Notes under the pieces: model-generated
Told to the model about the DNA's origin: nothing
What the model saw: the letters and a program-made list of their open reading frames with translations, nothing else
Databases searched by the model: none
Shown here: in pieces, positions 4,082 through 11,845 of the stretch
How positions within the stretch are numbered: position 1 is the first letter of the stretch
Layout of the letters: every line of letters starts with the position of its first letter
From: Acidobacteriota bacterium
GTDB lineage: Bacteria; Acidobacteriota; Terriglobia; Bryobacterales; Bryobacteraceae
Direction of reading: 5' to 3'
Assembly: GCA_026394095.1 (NCBI GenBank)
Contig: JAPKYY010000329.1
Coordinates: forward strand, 1-12,020
Length of the DNA stretch: 12,020 nucleotides
Position numbers and translations under genes: made by a program

Positions 4082-6727
4082 ATGCGTTATCTAATTTTTC
4101 TTTTCACTGTTTCGGCTTTCGGCCAGGGTTTGTTCAATGGGAATTTTGAGAAGACGGTGAACCTGAAGGCCGGTGAGGTGGTTGAGGTGTCGGCTGGGTT
4201 GCCGGCTGTTTCGACGCTTCCTGCTAATGCGCGGATCCTTGTTGAATTTGGTGGCATGAAGAAGGTGGTTCATGCGCTGGACCCTGATTTGTTCTTTTAC
4301 TATCGTGCGCCCAAGGCTGGGGTTTATTCGCTGACCGCTCGTGCCGTAGAAGATGAGGACGCTTTGTTTAATCAGCCACGGTGGCGTGAGATTGGGAGCA
4401 TTGGGTTGCTGAAGCCGTTTCCCAAGTTGACGCCCTGGCCTAAGGGTTTGAGTGTGGCCTGGCGGGCTGAGGTGAAGCCGGTGCAACTGGGGACTGCAAC
4501 GCGGGGGATGACGCTGGAGGTGGAGCCTAATAATTCGATTGCCGAGGCGCAGACGATTGTTCTGCAGGACGGGAATCAGCACATTGTTGGTGGGGCTGAT
4601 GACATTGAGTATTTTGATAACGGTGAGGTGACCAAGGGCAAGGGGGACGACTACTTCAGGCTGGAGTTTAAGGGGACGGTGCCGAAGTTGTTTACCGCCA
4701 GTTTGATGTTGCCGGACCCGTTTGTGGTGGCGCGTTTGCGGGTGTTTAGTGCGGATGGGAAGGAGTATAAGGATGGGCAGAACGCGAATGAGCGGGTGCA
4801 CCAGCAGCTTGAAGAACACAGGACGGCGATTACGCGGCGCTTTGTTCCGGGTGGGGTTTATTATCTGGCGGTTGAGTCGAATTCTCCTGGGTATGAGGTG
4901 GAGTTGCGGGTGAAGGATCTGGGGCCGTATAAGGATCCTCGCAAGGCGGTGCAACAGGCGATGTATGACCACATGACGCAGGTGCATGCGTGGATCTTGA
5001 ATCGGCCTCGCGGAGCTTCGGTGGATCGACGGATTCGCGATACGGGGTCGCTGCTGGGGACGATTTGCATGAGCTGCCATACGCAATCGAGTGTGTGGGG
5101 GCCGGCAATGCCGATGCTGAATGGATACCCGATGGAGACGACTCATAATCTGCGGCAGTTGATCAATACGATGTATGAGTGTTTGCGGCCTACGAATGAG
5201 CTTGTGGAGGCGGCTAATAACACTAGCTTGTCGCCGCTTGATTTAGGGGATGGACCGGCTGGGACTCGAGCGGCTGGGTTCAATGTGGTGATGGCGGAGA
5301 TGCTGACGGGGGCGAAGCGATTGCATTCGACGCAGCAGTTGCGGACGGCGAACTTCATGTTGCAGTCTGCTGACCCGAGTGGGATTAATGCGGCTGGGCC
5401 GGGATCGAATTACGGGCAGGCGGTGGTGTACCGCTTTGCTGGGACGATTCTTGAGCGGGCGTGGCGGGATACGAAGAACCCGAAGTATCTGGAAGCGCTG
5501 GAGGAGAAGGCTCAGAAGTTGCTCGATTTGAAGGCGAAGTATATCGATGACCATGCAAACCGGGTGGAGTTCTTCCGCAAGGTTTTCCCGATGGCGGGGC
5601 ACAAGCTGGAAGCGAAGATTCTCGATCAAATTCATGAAGACCAGTTGAGCCTGAGGAAGCTGCAGAAGCCGGAAGGTTGCTGGGGCTTTGACGCCAAAGG
5701 TGAGTGTGACCCGGCTCCTACGGCGCTGGCACTGACGGCCTTTGGGGCCTTAGGGTATGACGATCGCGAAGAGGTGGTGAAGAAGGGTGTGGACTGGTTG
5801 CTCAAGACACAGGACCCTTATGGGCGGTGGAACAAGAGTGCTCTTACGGGCTTTGTGACTACGGCTTATGTGGAGCATGCGCTGGGGCGGCTTTATCCGA
5901 TGAAGGCCGTGGCTCCGGTGCGGGCTGATTATGAGCCTAAGGCCGGAGAGAGTGTGCTCGATACACTGGCCCGGTTTCGGGCGATGGCGCAGTTGGGTTT
6001 GAAGCCTGAAGATAGGCAGTTCTTTGACCTGGTGTTGCCGGGGACCACGCATCCCGTTGCGGCGGTGCGGTATTTTGCGCAGATTGCGCTTGGGGCTTTG
6101 CGGGATGATCGTGGCGTCACGGCGCAGCTTGCCGGGGCAGGGGATTCGTCGAAGATGGTTCGCGAGGCGGCACGGTGGGGATTGCGGCAATCGATGCTCG
6201 ATGACAAGGGCTGGGATTATGTGTTTGACCTGGCGAAGACGGGTGATGATTTGACGCGCGAGACCATTGCCGGCGCGCTGGTGATGCGGGCGGATGCGGT
6301 GATGAGTAGATCGAGTGTTGGCTTTGATCGACTGACTTCGCATTTGGACCGGATGATGAATCAAGACGGGTCGCCGGCTGTGAGATCGTGGGCGGCTCGG
6401 GCGGCGTGGAATTGGTGGATCTACAATCCGCCGGTTCGCAAGGCGGTGAATGCTTCAGTGATGCGGGCTCTCGAACGGGACGAGCCTAGCGTGCTTGCTG
6501 AGAATGCTTTGCGGTATCAGATGGAGGCTTTGTTTATTGCCAATGGGCAGCGGGCGAACCCGAGCAAGGAGCATCAGTATAAGGAATTGTCTGAGTTGTT
6601 TGAGAGCTTGTCGAAGCGCCTCGATGGGCGTGCGCCGGATGTGTTGATCGACAGGTTGACGGCGATTTCGGCTACCTATTACAGCCAGGCTGGCGGAGAT
6701 GGTGGGCCTGCAGAAGAAGTTGCTTGA
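4082..6727 (+). CDS. Large exported PPC/CxxCH/toroid protein, N-terminal part of a frame-split gene
   Basis: Starting at 4082 this is 881 residues. Residues 1-16 (MRYLIFLFTVSAFGQG) are a signal peptide. A beta-rich region follows, including a PPC-like domain at about 145-275 (EVEPNNSIAEAQ, DDYFRLEF, GGVYYLAVESNSPGYEVELRV). CMSCH at 329-333 is a haem c attachment motif. Residues about 525-606 have squalene-cyclase/prenyltransferase-like repeats (KPEGCWGFDA, LLKTQDPYGRWN), and the rest is HEAT-like helices. It ends at a TGA just after the frame change described for 6699-7838, so it is probably only the first two thirds of one protein of about 1250 residues. ATG 4082 gives the classic signal peptide but has no Shine-Dalgarno; ATG 4031 in frame has AGAGGA 8 nt upstream and would add 17 residues. 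Role unknown; a periplasmic cytochrome-like scaffold is an inference. Confidence 0.7.
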   Translation: MRYLIFLFTVSAFGQGLFNGNFEKTVNLKAGEVVEVSAGLPAVSTLPANARILVEFGGMKKVVHALDPDLFFYYRAPKAGVYSLTARAVEDEDALFNQPRWREIGSIGLLKPFPKLTPWPKGLSVAWRAEVKPVQLGTATRGMTLEVEPNNSIAEAQTIVLQDGNQHIVGGADDIEYFDNGEVTKGKGDDYFRLEFKGTVPKLFTASLMLPDPFVVARLRVFSADGKEYKDGQNANERVHQQLEEHRTAITRRFVPGGVYYLAVESNSPGYEVELRVKDLGPYKDPRKAVQQAMYDHMTQVHAWILNRPRGASVDRRIRDTGSLLGTICMSCHTQSSVWGPAMPMLNGYPMETTHNLRQLINTMYECLRPTNELVEAANNTSLSPLDLGDGPAGTRAAGFNVVMAEMLTGAKRLHSTQQLRTANFMLQSADPSGINAAGPGSNYGQAVVYRFAGTILERAWRDTKNPKYLEALEEKAQKLLDLKAKYIDDHANRVEFFRKVFPMAGHKLEAKILDQIHEDQLSLRKLQKPEGCWGFDAKGECDPAPTALALTAFGALGYDDREEVVKKGVDWLLKTQDPYGRWNKSALTGFVTTAYVEHALGRLYPMKAVAPVRADYEPKAGESVLDTLARFRAMAQLGLKPEDRQFFDLVLPGTTHPVAAVRYFAQIALGALRDDRGVTAQLAGAGDSSKMVREAARWGLRQSMLDDKGWDYVFDLAKTGDDLTRETIAGALVMRADAVMSRSSVGFDRLTSHLDRMMNQDGSPAVRSWAARAAWNWWIYNPPVRKAVNASVMRALERDEPSVLAENALRYQMEALFIANGQRANPSKEHQYKELSELFESLSKRLDGRAPDVLIDRLTAISATYYSQAGGDGGPAEEVA

Positions 6728-7838
6728 TTATGCTTCTACGGGACCGGAGAATTTGCGGACGATGGCTTCCACGTCGCTAGCTGACCCGCGGTTGATTACG
6801 TTGCCTGCGTCGCAGGAGTTTGTTGAGCCGTTGATGGAGCAGTTCTACCGCGGGGCGAATGAGCCGGAACGCAGAGCAGAGTTGGTGGGGCCGATTGTGA
6901 AGCTGTTTCAGCGGGCTCGCTGGAATCTGCCCAAGAGTGAGGAGCAGCAGAAGATTTTCTACAAGATCCTGCTGCCTACCTGGAGTGTCGAGCGCGGGAA
7001 GCTGGAGGAGAATACGCGGCAGTTGTTGCAGATGGAGAAGGACCCGGTGGACTGGTATGTGTCGCAACAGATTGCCGGGATTCTGCATAACAATCCGGAT
7101 TTGCAGACGCCGATGTTGTTGACCTATTACCCGAAGAGTTTTGATACGCCGATGCAGGAACGGTTGTGGGTTCCAGCGGTGAAGTGGATGTTGCGCTTTG
7201 GGCAGGAAGTGCCGGAGGTGGGGGCGGAGCAGCAGTTGCCTCCTGAGTTTGCTGCGGTGCGTGACCGGTCTATCGATTTGTTCTTGAAGTCACTGGAGAA
7301 CAAGAGCGATGGGCGGACGCGGCGGGCGGCGTTGAGTCTGGCCGGGGACCCGATTGTGCGGAAGCATCCGAAGATTGCACCTCTGCTCGCGAAGGCGAGC
7401 CCACAGTATTTTGAGAAGGAGCCGGAAGAGATTACCAAGCTGAGCCCGGCCTGGAGGAAGAACTGGGAGTACTTCCGGGATTGGGTGGCGCCGGAGATGA
7501 CCAAGCCGAATCGTGAGGACCAGATGAGTTGTCTCGGTTGTCATGGTGTGGCGGGACGTGTGCCGTCGATGGAGTTGTCTAATGCCGATGATCTTGGCTA
7601 TGTGAAGATGCAGGGCCTGGCTAGCAATTACCGGGCGTTGCTTGAACGGGTGAATGAGAATTCGGTTGAGCAATCGAAGATTTTGCGCAAGCCGCTGAAT
7701 GTGCAGAGCGGCAAGGAAGACGGCCATCAGGGCGGGCGGCGGTTTAATCCGAATGATCAGGGCTACAAGATATTGGAGCAGTGGGTTCGGGATGCGGCCA
7801 AGCTGAAGGGCCAGAAGTTAGCGGCAGGTAATCAATGA
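6699..7838 (+). CDS. C-terminal part of the frame-split protein, with CLGCH haem motif
   Basis: This 379-residue frame overlaps the previous one by 29 nt in a different phase. It begins LQKKLLDYASTGPENLRTMA, alpha-helical HEAT-like sequence that continues the helices before it, and has a cytochrome-c-like end with CLGCH at 278-282 (BxxCH for covalent haem). It has no signal peptide, yet haem c is attached only outside the cytoplasm, so it cannot work alone as written. Removing one base near the GGTGGGCC at 6701-6708 would join the frames smoothly as ...AGGDGGLQKKLL. The phase must change between 6660 (after a TGA at 6657-6659 in this frame) and 6724. ATG at 6699 has no clear ribosome-binding site. 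I read this as a frameshift or assembly error in a single gene; a true two-gene arrangement is less likely. aroE overlaps its stop by ATGA. Confidence 0.7.
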   Translation: MVGLQKKLLDYASTGPENLRTMASTSLADPRLITLPASQEFVEPLMEQFYRGANEPERRAELVGPIVKLFQRARWNLPKSEEQQKIFYKILLPTWSVERGKLEENTRQLLQMEKDPVDWYVSQQIAGILHNNPDLQTPMLLTYYPKSFDTPMQERLWVPAVKWMLRFGQEVPEVGAEQQLPPEFAAVRDRSIDLFLKSLENKSDGRTRRAALSLAGDPIVRKHPKIAPLLAKASPQYFEKEPEEITKLSPAWRKNWEYFRDWVAPEMTKPNREDQMSCLGCHGVAGRVPSMELSNADDLGYVKMQGLASNYRALLERVNENSVEQSKILRKPLNVQSGKEDGHQGGRRFNPNDQGYKILEQWVRDAAKLKGQKLAAGNQ

Positions 7839-8689
7839 GTTATCAGGCAGAACTCGTAGGTGTGTTTGGGACTCCCGTGGCTGAGAACCCGACGGGGGTG
7901 ATGCAGGAGGCTGCGTTTGCCGCACTTGGATTGAACTGGCGCTATCTGACGATTGAGGTGGGGCCGGATGGTTTGGCCGATGCTGTGACCGGTGCCAAGG
8001 CGATGGGCTTTCGTGGTTTCAATCTGACGATTCCGCATAAGGTGGCTGTGATTCCACTGCTTGATGCTTTGAGCCGTGAGGCGGATTTGATTGGTGCCGT
8101 GAATACGGTGAGGCGTGACGGGGATTTGTGGATTGGTGAGAATACCGATGGCCGCGGGTTCCTGAGGGCGTTGCGGGAGGATGCGCAGGTGGACCCCAAG
8201 GCCAAGTTTGCTGTGCTGCTGGGGGCTGGTGGTGCGGCGCGAGCGATTGCTACGGAACTTGTGCTGGCGGGGCTGGAGAGGTTGCTGGTGGTGAACCGGT
8301 CTGAGGCTCGAGGCAGGGAGTTGGTAGAAGATCTGGTGGAGAGGACCGGGGCGAAGGTGGAGTTTCTGCTTTGGCCGGAGCCTTGTCTTGAGGTGCCTGC
8401 GGATGCAGACTTGCTGGTGAATGCGACCAGCGTTGGGCTTTATCCGAATGTGGAGGCGATGCCATCGGTGAATCTGCGTGGAGCACCGGCGGGGCTGGTG
8501 GTTTGTGATGCGGTGTTTAATCCTGCGGAGACGATGCTGTTGCGTCATGCGAAGGCGTTTGGCCTGAAGACGCTGGATGGATTGTCGATGCTGGTGTATC
8601 AGGGTGTGATCGGGTTTGAGATCTGGACGGGGCAGAAGGCGCCGGAGAAAGTGATGAAAGATGCACTGAGCCGTGAGCTTACCTGTTAG
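7835..8689 (+). CDS. aroE: Shikimate dehydrogenase family protein (AroE-like)
   Basis: The 284-residue protein has the AroE order: substrate domain, then Rossmann domain. In the shikimate pathway AroE reduces 3-dehydroshikimate to shikimate with NADPH in the cytoplasm. Seen here: NLTIPHK with catalytic K69, AVNTV with N90, NTDG with D105, GAGGAARA at 130-137 for the dinucleotide, NRSEAR at 154-159 (arginines that favour NADP), and YQGVIGFEIWTG with Q256. The N-terminal substrate loop is unusual: the usual SxS pair (..AHS.SP..) is replaced by AENPTG, giving N18 and T20. In quinate/shikimate dehydrogenases the second serine is also often threonine, so substrate range may differ from plain AroE. 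The start overlaps the previous stop (ATGA) and bfr follows after 9 nt, suggesting one transcript. Confidence 0.88.
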   Translation: MSYQAELVGVFGTPVAENPTGVMQEAAFAALGLNWRYLTIEVGPDGLADAVTGAKAMGFRGFNLTIPHKVAVIPLLDALSREADLIGAVNTVRRDGDLWIGENTDGRGFLRALREDAQVDPKAKFAVLLGAGGAARAIATELVLAGLERLLVVNRSEARGRELVEDLVERTGAKVEFLLWPEPCLEVPADADLLVNATSVGLYPNVEAMPSVNLRGAPAGLVVCDAVFNPAETMLLRHAKAFGLKTLDGLSMLVYQGVIGFEIWTGQKAPEKVMKDALSRELTC

Positions 8690-8698
8690 ATTGGAAGC

Positions 8699-9178
8699 AT
8701 GAAGGGCAATCCTGAAGTAATCGAACATCTGCAAGAAGCGTTGAAAGCGGAGTTGACTGCAATTAGCCAATACATCCTCCATTCGGAGATGATGGACAAC
8801 TGGGGCTATAAGGGCCTCGCCAAAACCACGAAGATGGAAGCGATCGGCGAGATGAAACACGCCGAAGCTGTGATTGAGCGCATGCTGTTTCTCGACGGGA
8901 CTCCGAGCCTGCAGGAACTGTTCCCTTTGAATATTGGCCAGAATGTGAAGCAGATGCATGAGAACGACCTTGCGCTTGAGCTTCAGGCAATCGCCCGGTT
9001 GAACAAGGCTGTGGCCGCTGCTGTTGCCGCTGGTGATAACGGGAGCCGTGATCTGTTTGAGAGCATTCTCAAGGATGAGGAAGGTCATGCTGACTTCCTT
9101 GAAGCTCAGCTCACGATGATTGAGCAGATGGGCTTGCCGAATTACCTGATGGCGCAGATCGAAAAAGAAGGCGCTTAA
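8699..9178 (+). CDS. bfr: Bacterioferritin
   Basis: This 159-residue protein matches bacterioferritin along its whole length (158 residues in E. coli). Bfr forms a 24-subunit cytoplasmic shell that oxidises and stores iron and binds haem b between subunits. All ferroxidase ligands occur at the E. coli numbering: E18, E51, H54, E94, E127 and H130. The haem ligand M52 (GEMKHAE) and Y25 are also kept. In contrast the inner-surface iron site residues H46 and D50 of E. coli are M46 and G50 here, while D126 is kept. GGAAG lies just before the ATG. It starts 9 nt after aroE. Its codon use is more balanced and less G/T-rich than that of the genes around it, fitting high expression. The hairpin at 9197-9244 ends the transcript. 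Confidence 0.95.
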   Translation: MKGNPEVIEHLQEALKAELTAISQYILHSEMMDNWGYKGLAKTTKMEAIGEMKHAEAVIERMLFLDGTPSLQELFPLNIGQNVKQMHENDLALELQAIARLNKAVAAAVAAGDNGSRDLFESILKDEEGHADFLEAQLTMIEQMGLPNYLMAQIEKEGA

Positions 9179-9196
9179 GTAGTTCTCCTAGTTTTG

Positions 9197-9244
9197 ACGG
9201 CGGAACGATACACTGATACGTATGCGTTCCGCCGTTTTATTTTT
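9197..9244 (+). terminator. Intrinsic terminator-like hairpin overlapping the start of the next gene
   Basis: ACGGCGGAACG (9197-9207) and CGTTCCGCCGT (9225-9235) form a perfect 11-bp stem, extendable by a G-T pair, with a 17-nt loop. It is followed at 9235-9244 by TTTTATTTTT. Stem plus T-tract is the form of a Rho-independent terminator and lies 18 nt after the bfr stop. The ATG of the PIG-L gene (9222-9224) is at the 3' end of the loop, and the T-tract encodes part of its signal peptide. Confidence 0.65.
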
Positions 9245-11717
9245 GGCCGCAGTTATGACACTGTCTGCCCAGCGCCCCTTTAGTGGAGCTCCCGAGACCA
9301 AGCAAGCTTTGGACAAACTGAATGTGGTTGGTAGTGTGTTGATGATTGCCGCACACCCGGATGATGAGAACACGGGCGTGATTGCTTATCTTGCTAGTGG
9401 GAAGAAGGTTCGCACGGCCTATCTTTCGCTTAATCGTGGTGAGGGTGGGCAGAATCTGATTGGCTCCGAACAGGGTGTGGAGATTGGTGTGATCCGGACG
9501 CAGGAGCTATTGGCCGCGCGTCGGATTGATGGCGGGGAACAGTTCTTTACGCGGATGATCGACTTCGGGTTCTCGAAGACCGCGAAGGAGACGATGGAGA
9601 AGTGGGGCCGCGAGAATATTCTGCGCGATGTGGTTTGGGTGATTCGGAAGTACAGACCGGATGTGATCATTCGGCGCTTCTCTGGTACGCCTGATGACGG
9701 ACATGGACATCACCAGACTTCGGCGATTATTGCGGATGAAGCGTTTGTGGCGGCGGCCGACCCTACGAAGTTTCCTGAGCAGTTGAAGTTTGTTGAGGTG
9801 TGGCAGGCGAAGCGGCTGGTATGGAATTCTTTTGGTTCGATGCGCCAGATTGAAGTGGATCCCGCGAGCCAGCCAGACAAGGTAGCGATGGATGTGGGCG
9901 AGTTTGATCCTTATCTTGGATATGGATATGGTGAGATTGCCGGTTGGAGCCGTTCGCAGCACAAGAGCCAGGCGATGGGTGCGGCCGAGCGCAAGGGTGC
10001 GCAGGTGAACTTCTTCTCGTTTATCAAGGGTGAGCCGATGAAGAAGGACCTTTGGGAAGGCATTGATACGACGTGGAACCGGGTGTCTGGGGCGGGGAAG
10101 ATTGGGGAGTTGCTGGCGAAGGCGGCCAAGGAATTTGATGGTGCGAAGCCTACGGCTGTGTTGCCGCATTTGCTTGAGGCGCGGAAGTTACTGGCGGGCC
10201 GGACGGATCACTATAGCGTGTTGAAGCTGAAGGATCTGGATGAGGCGATTGCGCTGGTGGCCGGGCTTTGGACTGAGTTGCAGGCTGACAAGTACCTGGC
10301 GGTGCAGGGAACGACGGCGAAGATCAAGATTGCGGCGATCCAGCGGAATGGCGAGGAAGTCACTTTGCAGAGTGTGGCGTTTAGTGGCGTGCCTGGTGTG
10401 GTGAATGCCGTGAAGGCGGCGAAGCTCGAACGGAACAAGACTTTGACTGTGCCCCTCGATTGGGCCGTTGCGGCGGATGCGCCACTGACGCAGCCTTACT
10501 TTCTGGTGGAGCAGCGGAGTGATGCGATGTTCAAGGTGTCGGATATGAATTTGCTGGGGCGGCCGCAGAGCCCTGCTCCGGTGATTGCGACGATGAAGTT
10601 TCTGGTGGCGGGCAGTGAGATCACGTTGACTCGCGAGATCACTCATCGCTATGTGGATCGCGGTGTTGGTGAATTGACGCGGCCAGTAACGATTGTGCCG
10701 CCGGTGTCGGTAAGGCTGGCGCTCGATGCGCTTGTCTTTCCTGGTGTTGAATCGCGCAAGGTGGAAGTGATTCTGACATCAAACATGGCCGATACGAAGG
10801 GCAGTTTGAAGTTGAATGTGCCTCAGGGTTGGAAGGTGGAGCCGGCTGCACTGGAGTTTAGTGTCAAGGCTGCGGCTGAAGAGAAAACGTTGAGCTTTGT
10901 GGTGACTCCGCCGGCAGGTGAGAATACCGGGATTTTGACGGCTGTTGCCGCCGTGGGTGGGCGTGAGATCACGCAGGGTACGCGGGTGATTCAGTATCCG
11001 CATATTCCTCCGCAAACGCTGGCACCGAAGGCTACGGCCAAGCTGGTGCGGTTTACAGGTAAGAATCTGGCGAAGCGTGTGGGTTATGTGATGGGTGCTG
11101 GCGATGAAGTGCCGGATGCACTGCATCAACTGGGTAGCGAAGTGATTATGCTGACCGAGCAGGATCTGAGCACGGGAGACCTATCGCAGTTTGATGCGAT
11201 TGTGACCGGGGTTCGGGCATACAATACGCGGCCTGATTTGCGGGCGAATGCTCAGAGGATTTTTGACGAGTATGTTGCCAAGGGTGGGACCTACATTGTG
11301 CAGTACAACGTGCAGGAGGGTGGCTTCTTTGGTGGTGACCCGTTGTTGCTGAGCAAGGTGGGGCCGTATCCGATTACGGTGTCGCGTGATCGCGTTACCG
11401 ATGAGCTGGCCACGATGAACATGCCGAAGCCGGACCACAGACTTTTGCAGTATCCGAATCAGATTAGCGCCAAGGATTTTGAAGGGTGGGTTCAAGAACG
11501 CGGGCTCTATTATGCGAGCAAGTGGGATGAGAAGTATGAACCGCTCTTCTCGGCCAATGATCCTGGTGAGAAGCCTATGATGGGTGGGACGCTTTATGCG
11601 AAGTATGGGAAGGGTAACTACATCTTTACGGGTGAGGCGTGGTTCCGGCAGTTGCCTGCGGGTGTGCCCGGGGCGTTTCGGATCTTTGCGAACTTCCTGA
11701 GTGTAGGTAAGAACTGA
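9222..11717 (+). CDS. Exported PIG-L/LmbE family protein with C-terminal GATase-like domain
   Basis: The product has 831 residues. Residues 1-16 (MRSAVLFLAAVMTLSA) are a signal peptide, ending at AQ. The PIG-L/LmbE domain covers about 38-215, with the zinc motif AHPDDE at 44-49 and a second histidine motif DGHGHHQTS at 159-167. Such enzymes remove N-acetyl groups from amino sugars. The middle is beta-rich, with an Ig-like segment near 530-570 (VPQGWKVEPAALEFSVKAA). Residues about 618-700 (RVGYVMGAGDEVPDALHQLG, FDAIVTGVRAYNTRP, YVAKGGTYIVQYNV) look like a class I glutamine-amidotransferase/ThuA-type flavodoxin-like fold without obvious catalytic residues. ATG 9222 is chosen for the signal peptide; there is no Shine-Dalgarno, and a TACACT 8 nt before the start would suit a leaderless transcript. 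The small membrane gene and symporter follow with overlapping stops and starts. The substrate is unknown. Confidence 0.88.
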   Translation: MRSAVLFLAAVMTLSAQRPFSGAPETKQALDKLNVVGSVLMIAAHPDDENTGVIAYLASGKKVRTAYLSLNRGEGGQNLIGSEQGVEIGVIRTQELLAARRIDGGEQFFTRMIDFGFSKTAKETMEKWGRENILRDVVWVIRKYRPDVIIRRFSGTPDDGHGHHQTSAIIADEAFVAAADPTKFPEQLKFVEVWQAKRLVWNSFGSMRQIEVDPASQPDKVAMDVGEFDPYLGYGYGEIAGWSRSQHKSQAMGAAERKGAQVNFFSFIKGEPMKKDLWEGIDTTWNRVSGAGKIGELLAKAAKEFDGAKPTAVLPHLLEARKLLAGRTDHYSVLKLKDLDEAIALVAGLWTELQADKYLAVQGTTAKIKIAAIQRNGEEVTLQSVAFSGVPGVVNAVKAAKLERNKTLTVPLDWAVAADAPLTQPYFLVEQRSDAMFKVSDMNLLGRPQSPAPVIATMKFLVAGSEITLTREITHRYVDRGVGELTRPVTIVPPVSVRLALDALVFPGVESRKVEVILTSNMADTKGSLKLNVPQGWKVEPAALEFSVKAAAEEKTLSFVVTPPAGENTGILTAVAAVGGREITQGTRVIQYPHIPPQTLAPKATAKLVRFTGKNLAKRVGYVMGAGDEVPDALHQLGSEVIMLTEQDLSTGDLSQFDAIVTGVRAYNTRPDLRANAQRIFDEYVAKGGTYIVQYNVQEGGFFGGDPLLLSKVGPYPITVSRDRVTDELATMNMPKPDHRLLQYPNQISAKDFEGWVQERGLYYASKWDEKYEPLFSANDPGEKPMMGGTLYAKYGKGNYIFTGEAWFRQLPAGVPGAFRIFANFLSVGKN

Positions 11718-11845
11718 TGCTGCCGCCTGAGTCAGAAAGCGCGCCGTTCTTTGGAAGCTGGAAGCGGATCTACTGGGCCGTGGTTGTTTATTTGATCGCG
11801 ATCATTGCAGCTTTAGCGGTGTTTACCGCATCTTTCCGCTTATGA
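11717..11845 (+). CDS. 42-residue single-span membrane protein
   Basis: ATG at 11717 overlaps the PIG-L stop as TGATG, and its own TGA overlaps the symporter start as ATGA. The protein has a short polar head (MLPPESESAPFFGSWKRIYW) and one hydrophobic span (AVVVYLIAIIAALAVFTASF), ending RL. Small one- or two-span proteins are encoded directly ahead of some sodium:solute symporters (for instance DUF4212 small subunits, YjcH beside ActP), with a similar W+..YW start to the helix. I infer an accessory subunit of the transporter; it is shorter than DUF4212 and no family is assigned. The tight coupling on both sides argues that it is a real gene. Confidence 0.7.
   Translation: MLPPESESAPFFGSWKRIYWAVVVYLIAIIAALAVFTASFRL

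Noticed and set aside
4091..5146. 351-codon minus-strand frame opposite the large exported protein
   Set aside because: Low-complexity Arg/His/Leu/Pro sequence without motifs; the plus strand has signal peptide, PPC and CxxCH.
6699..6727. Programmed ribosomal frameshift joining the two parts of the large protein
   Set aside because: No slippery heptamer and no evident downstream structure; GGTGGGCC is not a usual shift site. A plain frameshift or sequence error is simpler.
7832..9088. Long open frame (418 codons) on the minus strand opposite aroE and bfr
   Set aside because: The translation is rich in Arg, His, Pro and Gln with no domain, and both sense genes under it are certain. It is a product of the strand's G/T-rich codon use.
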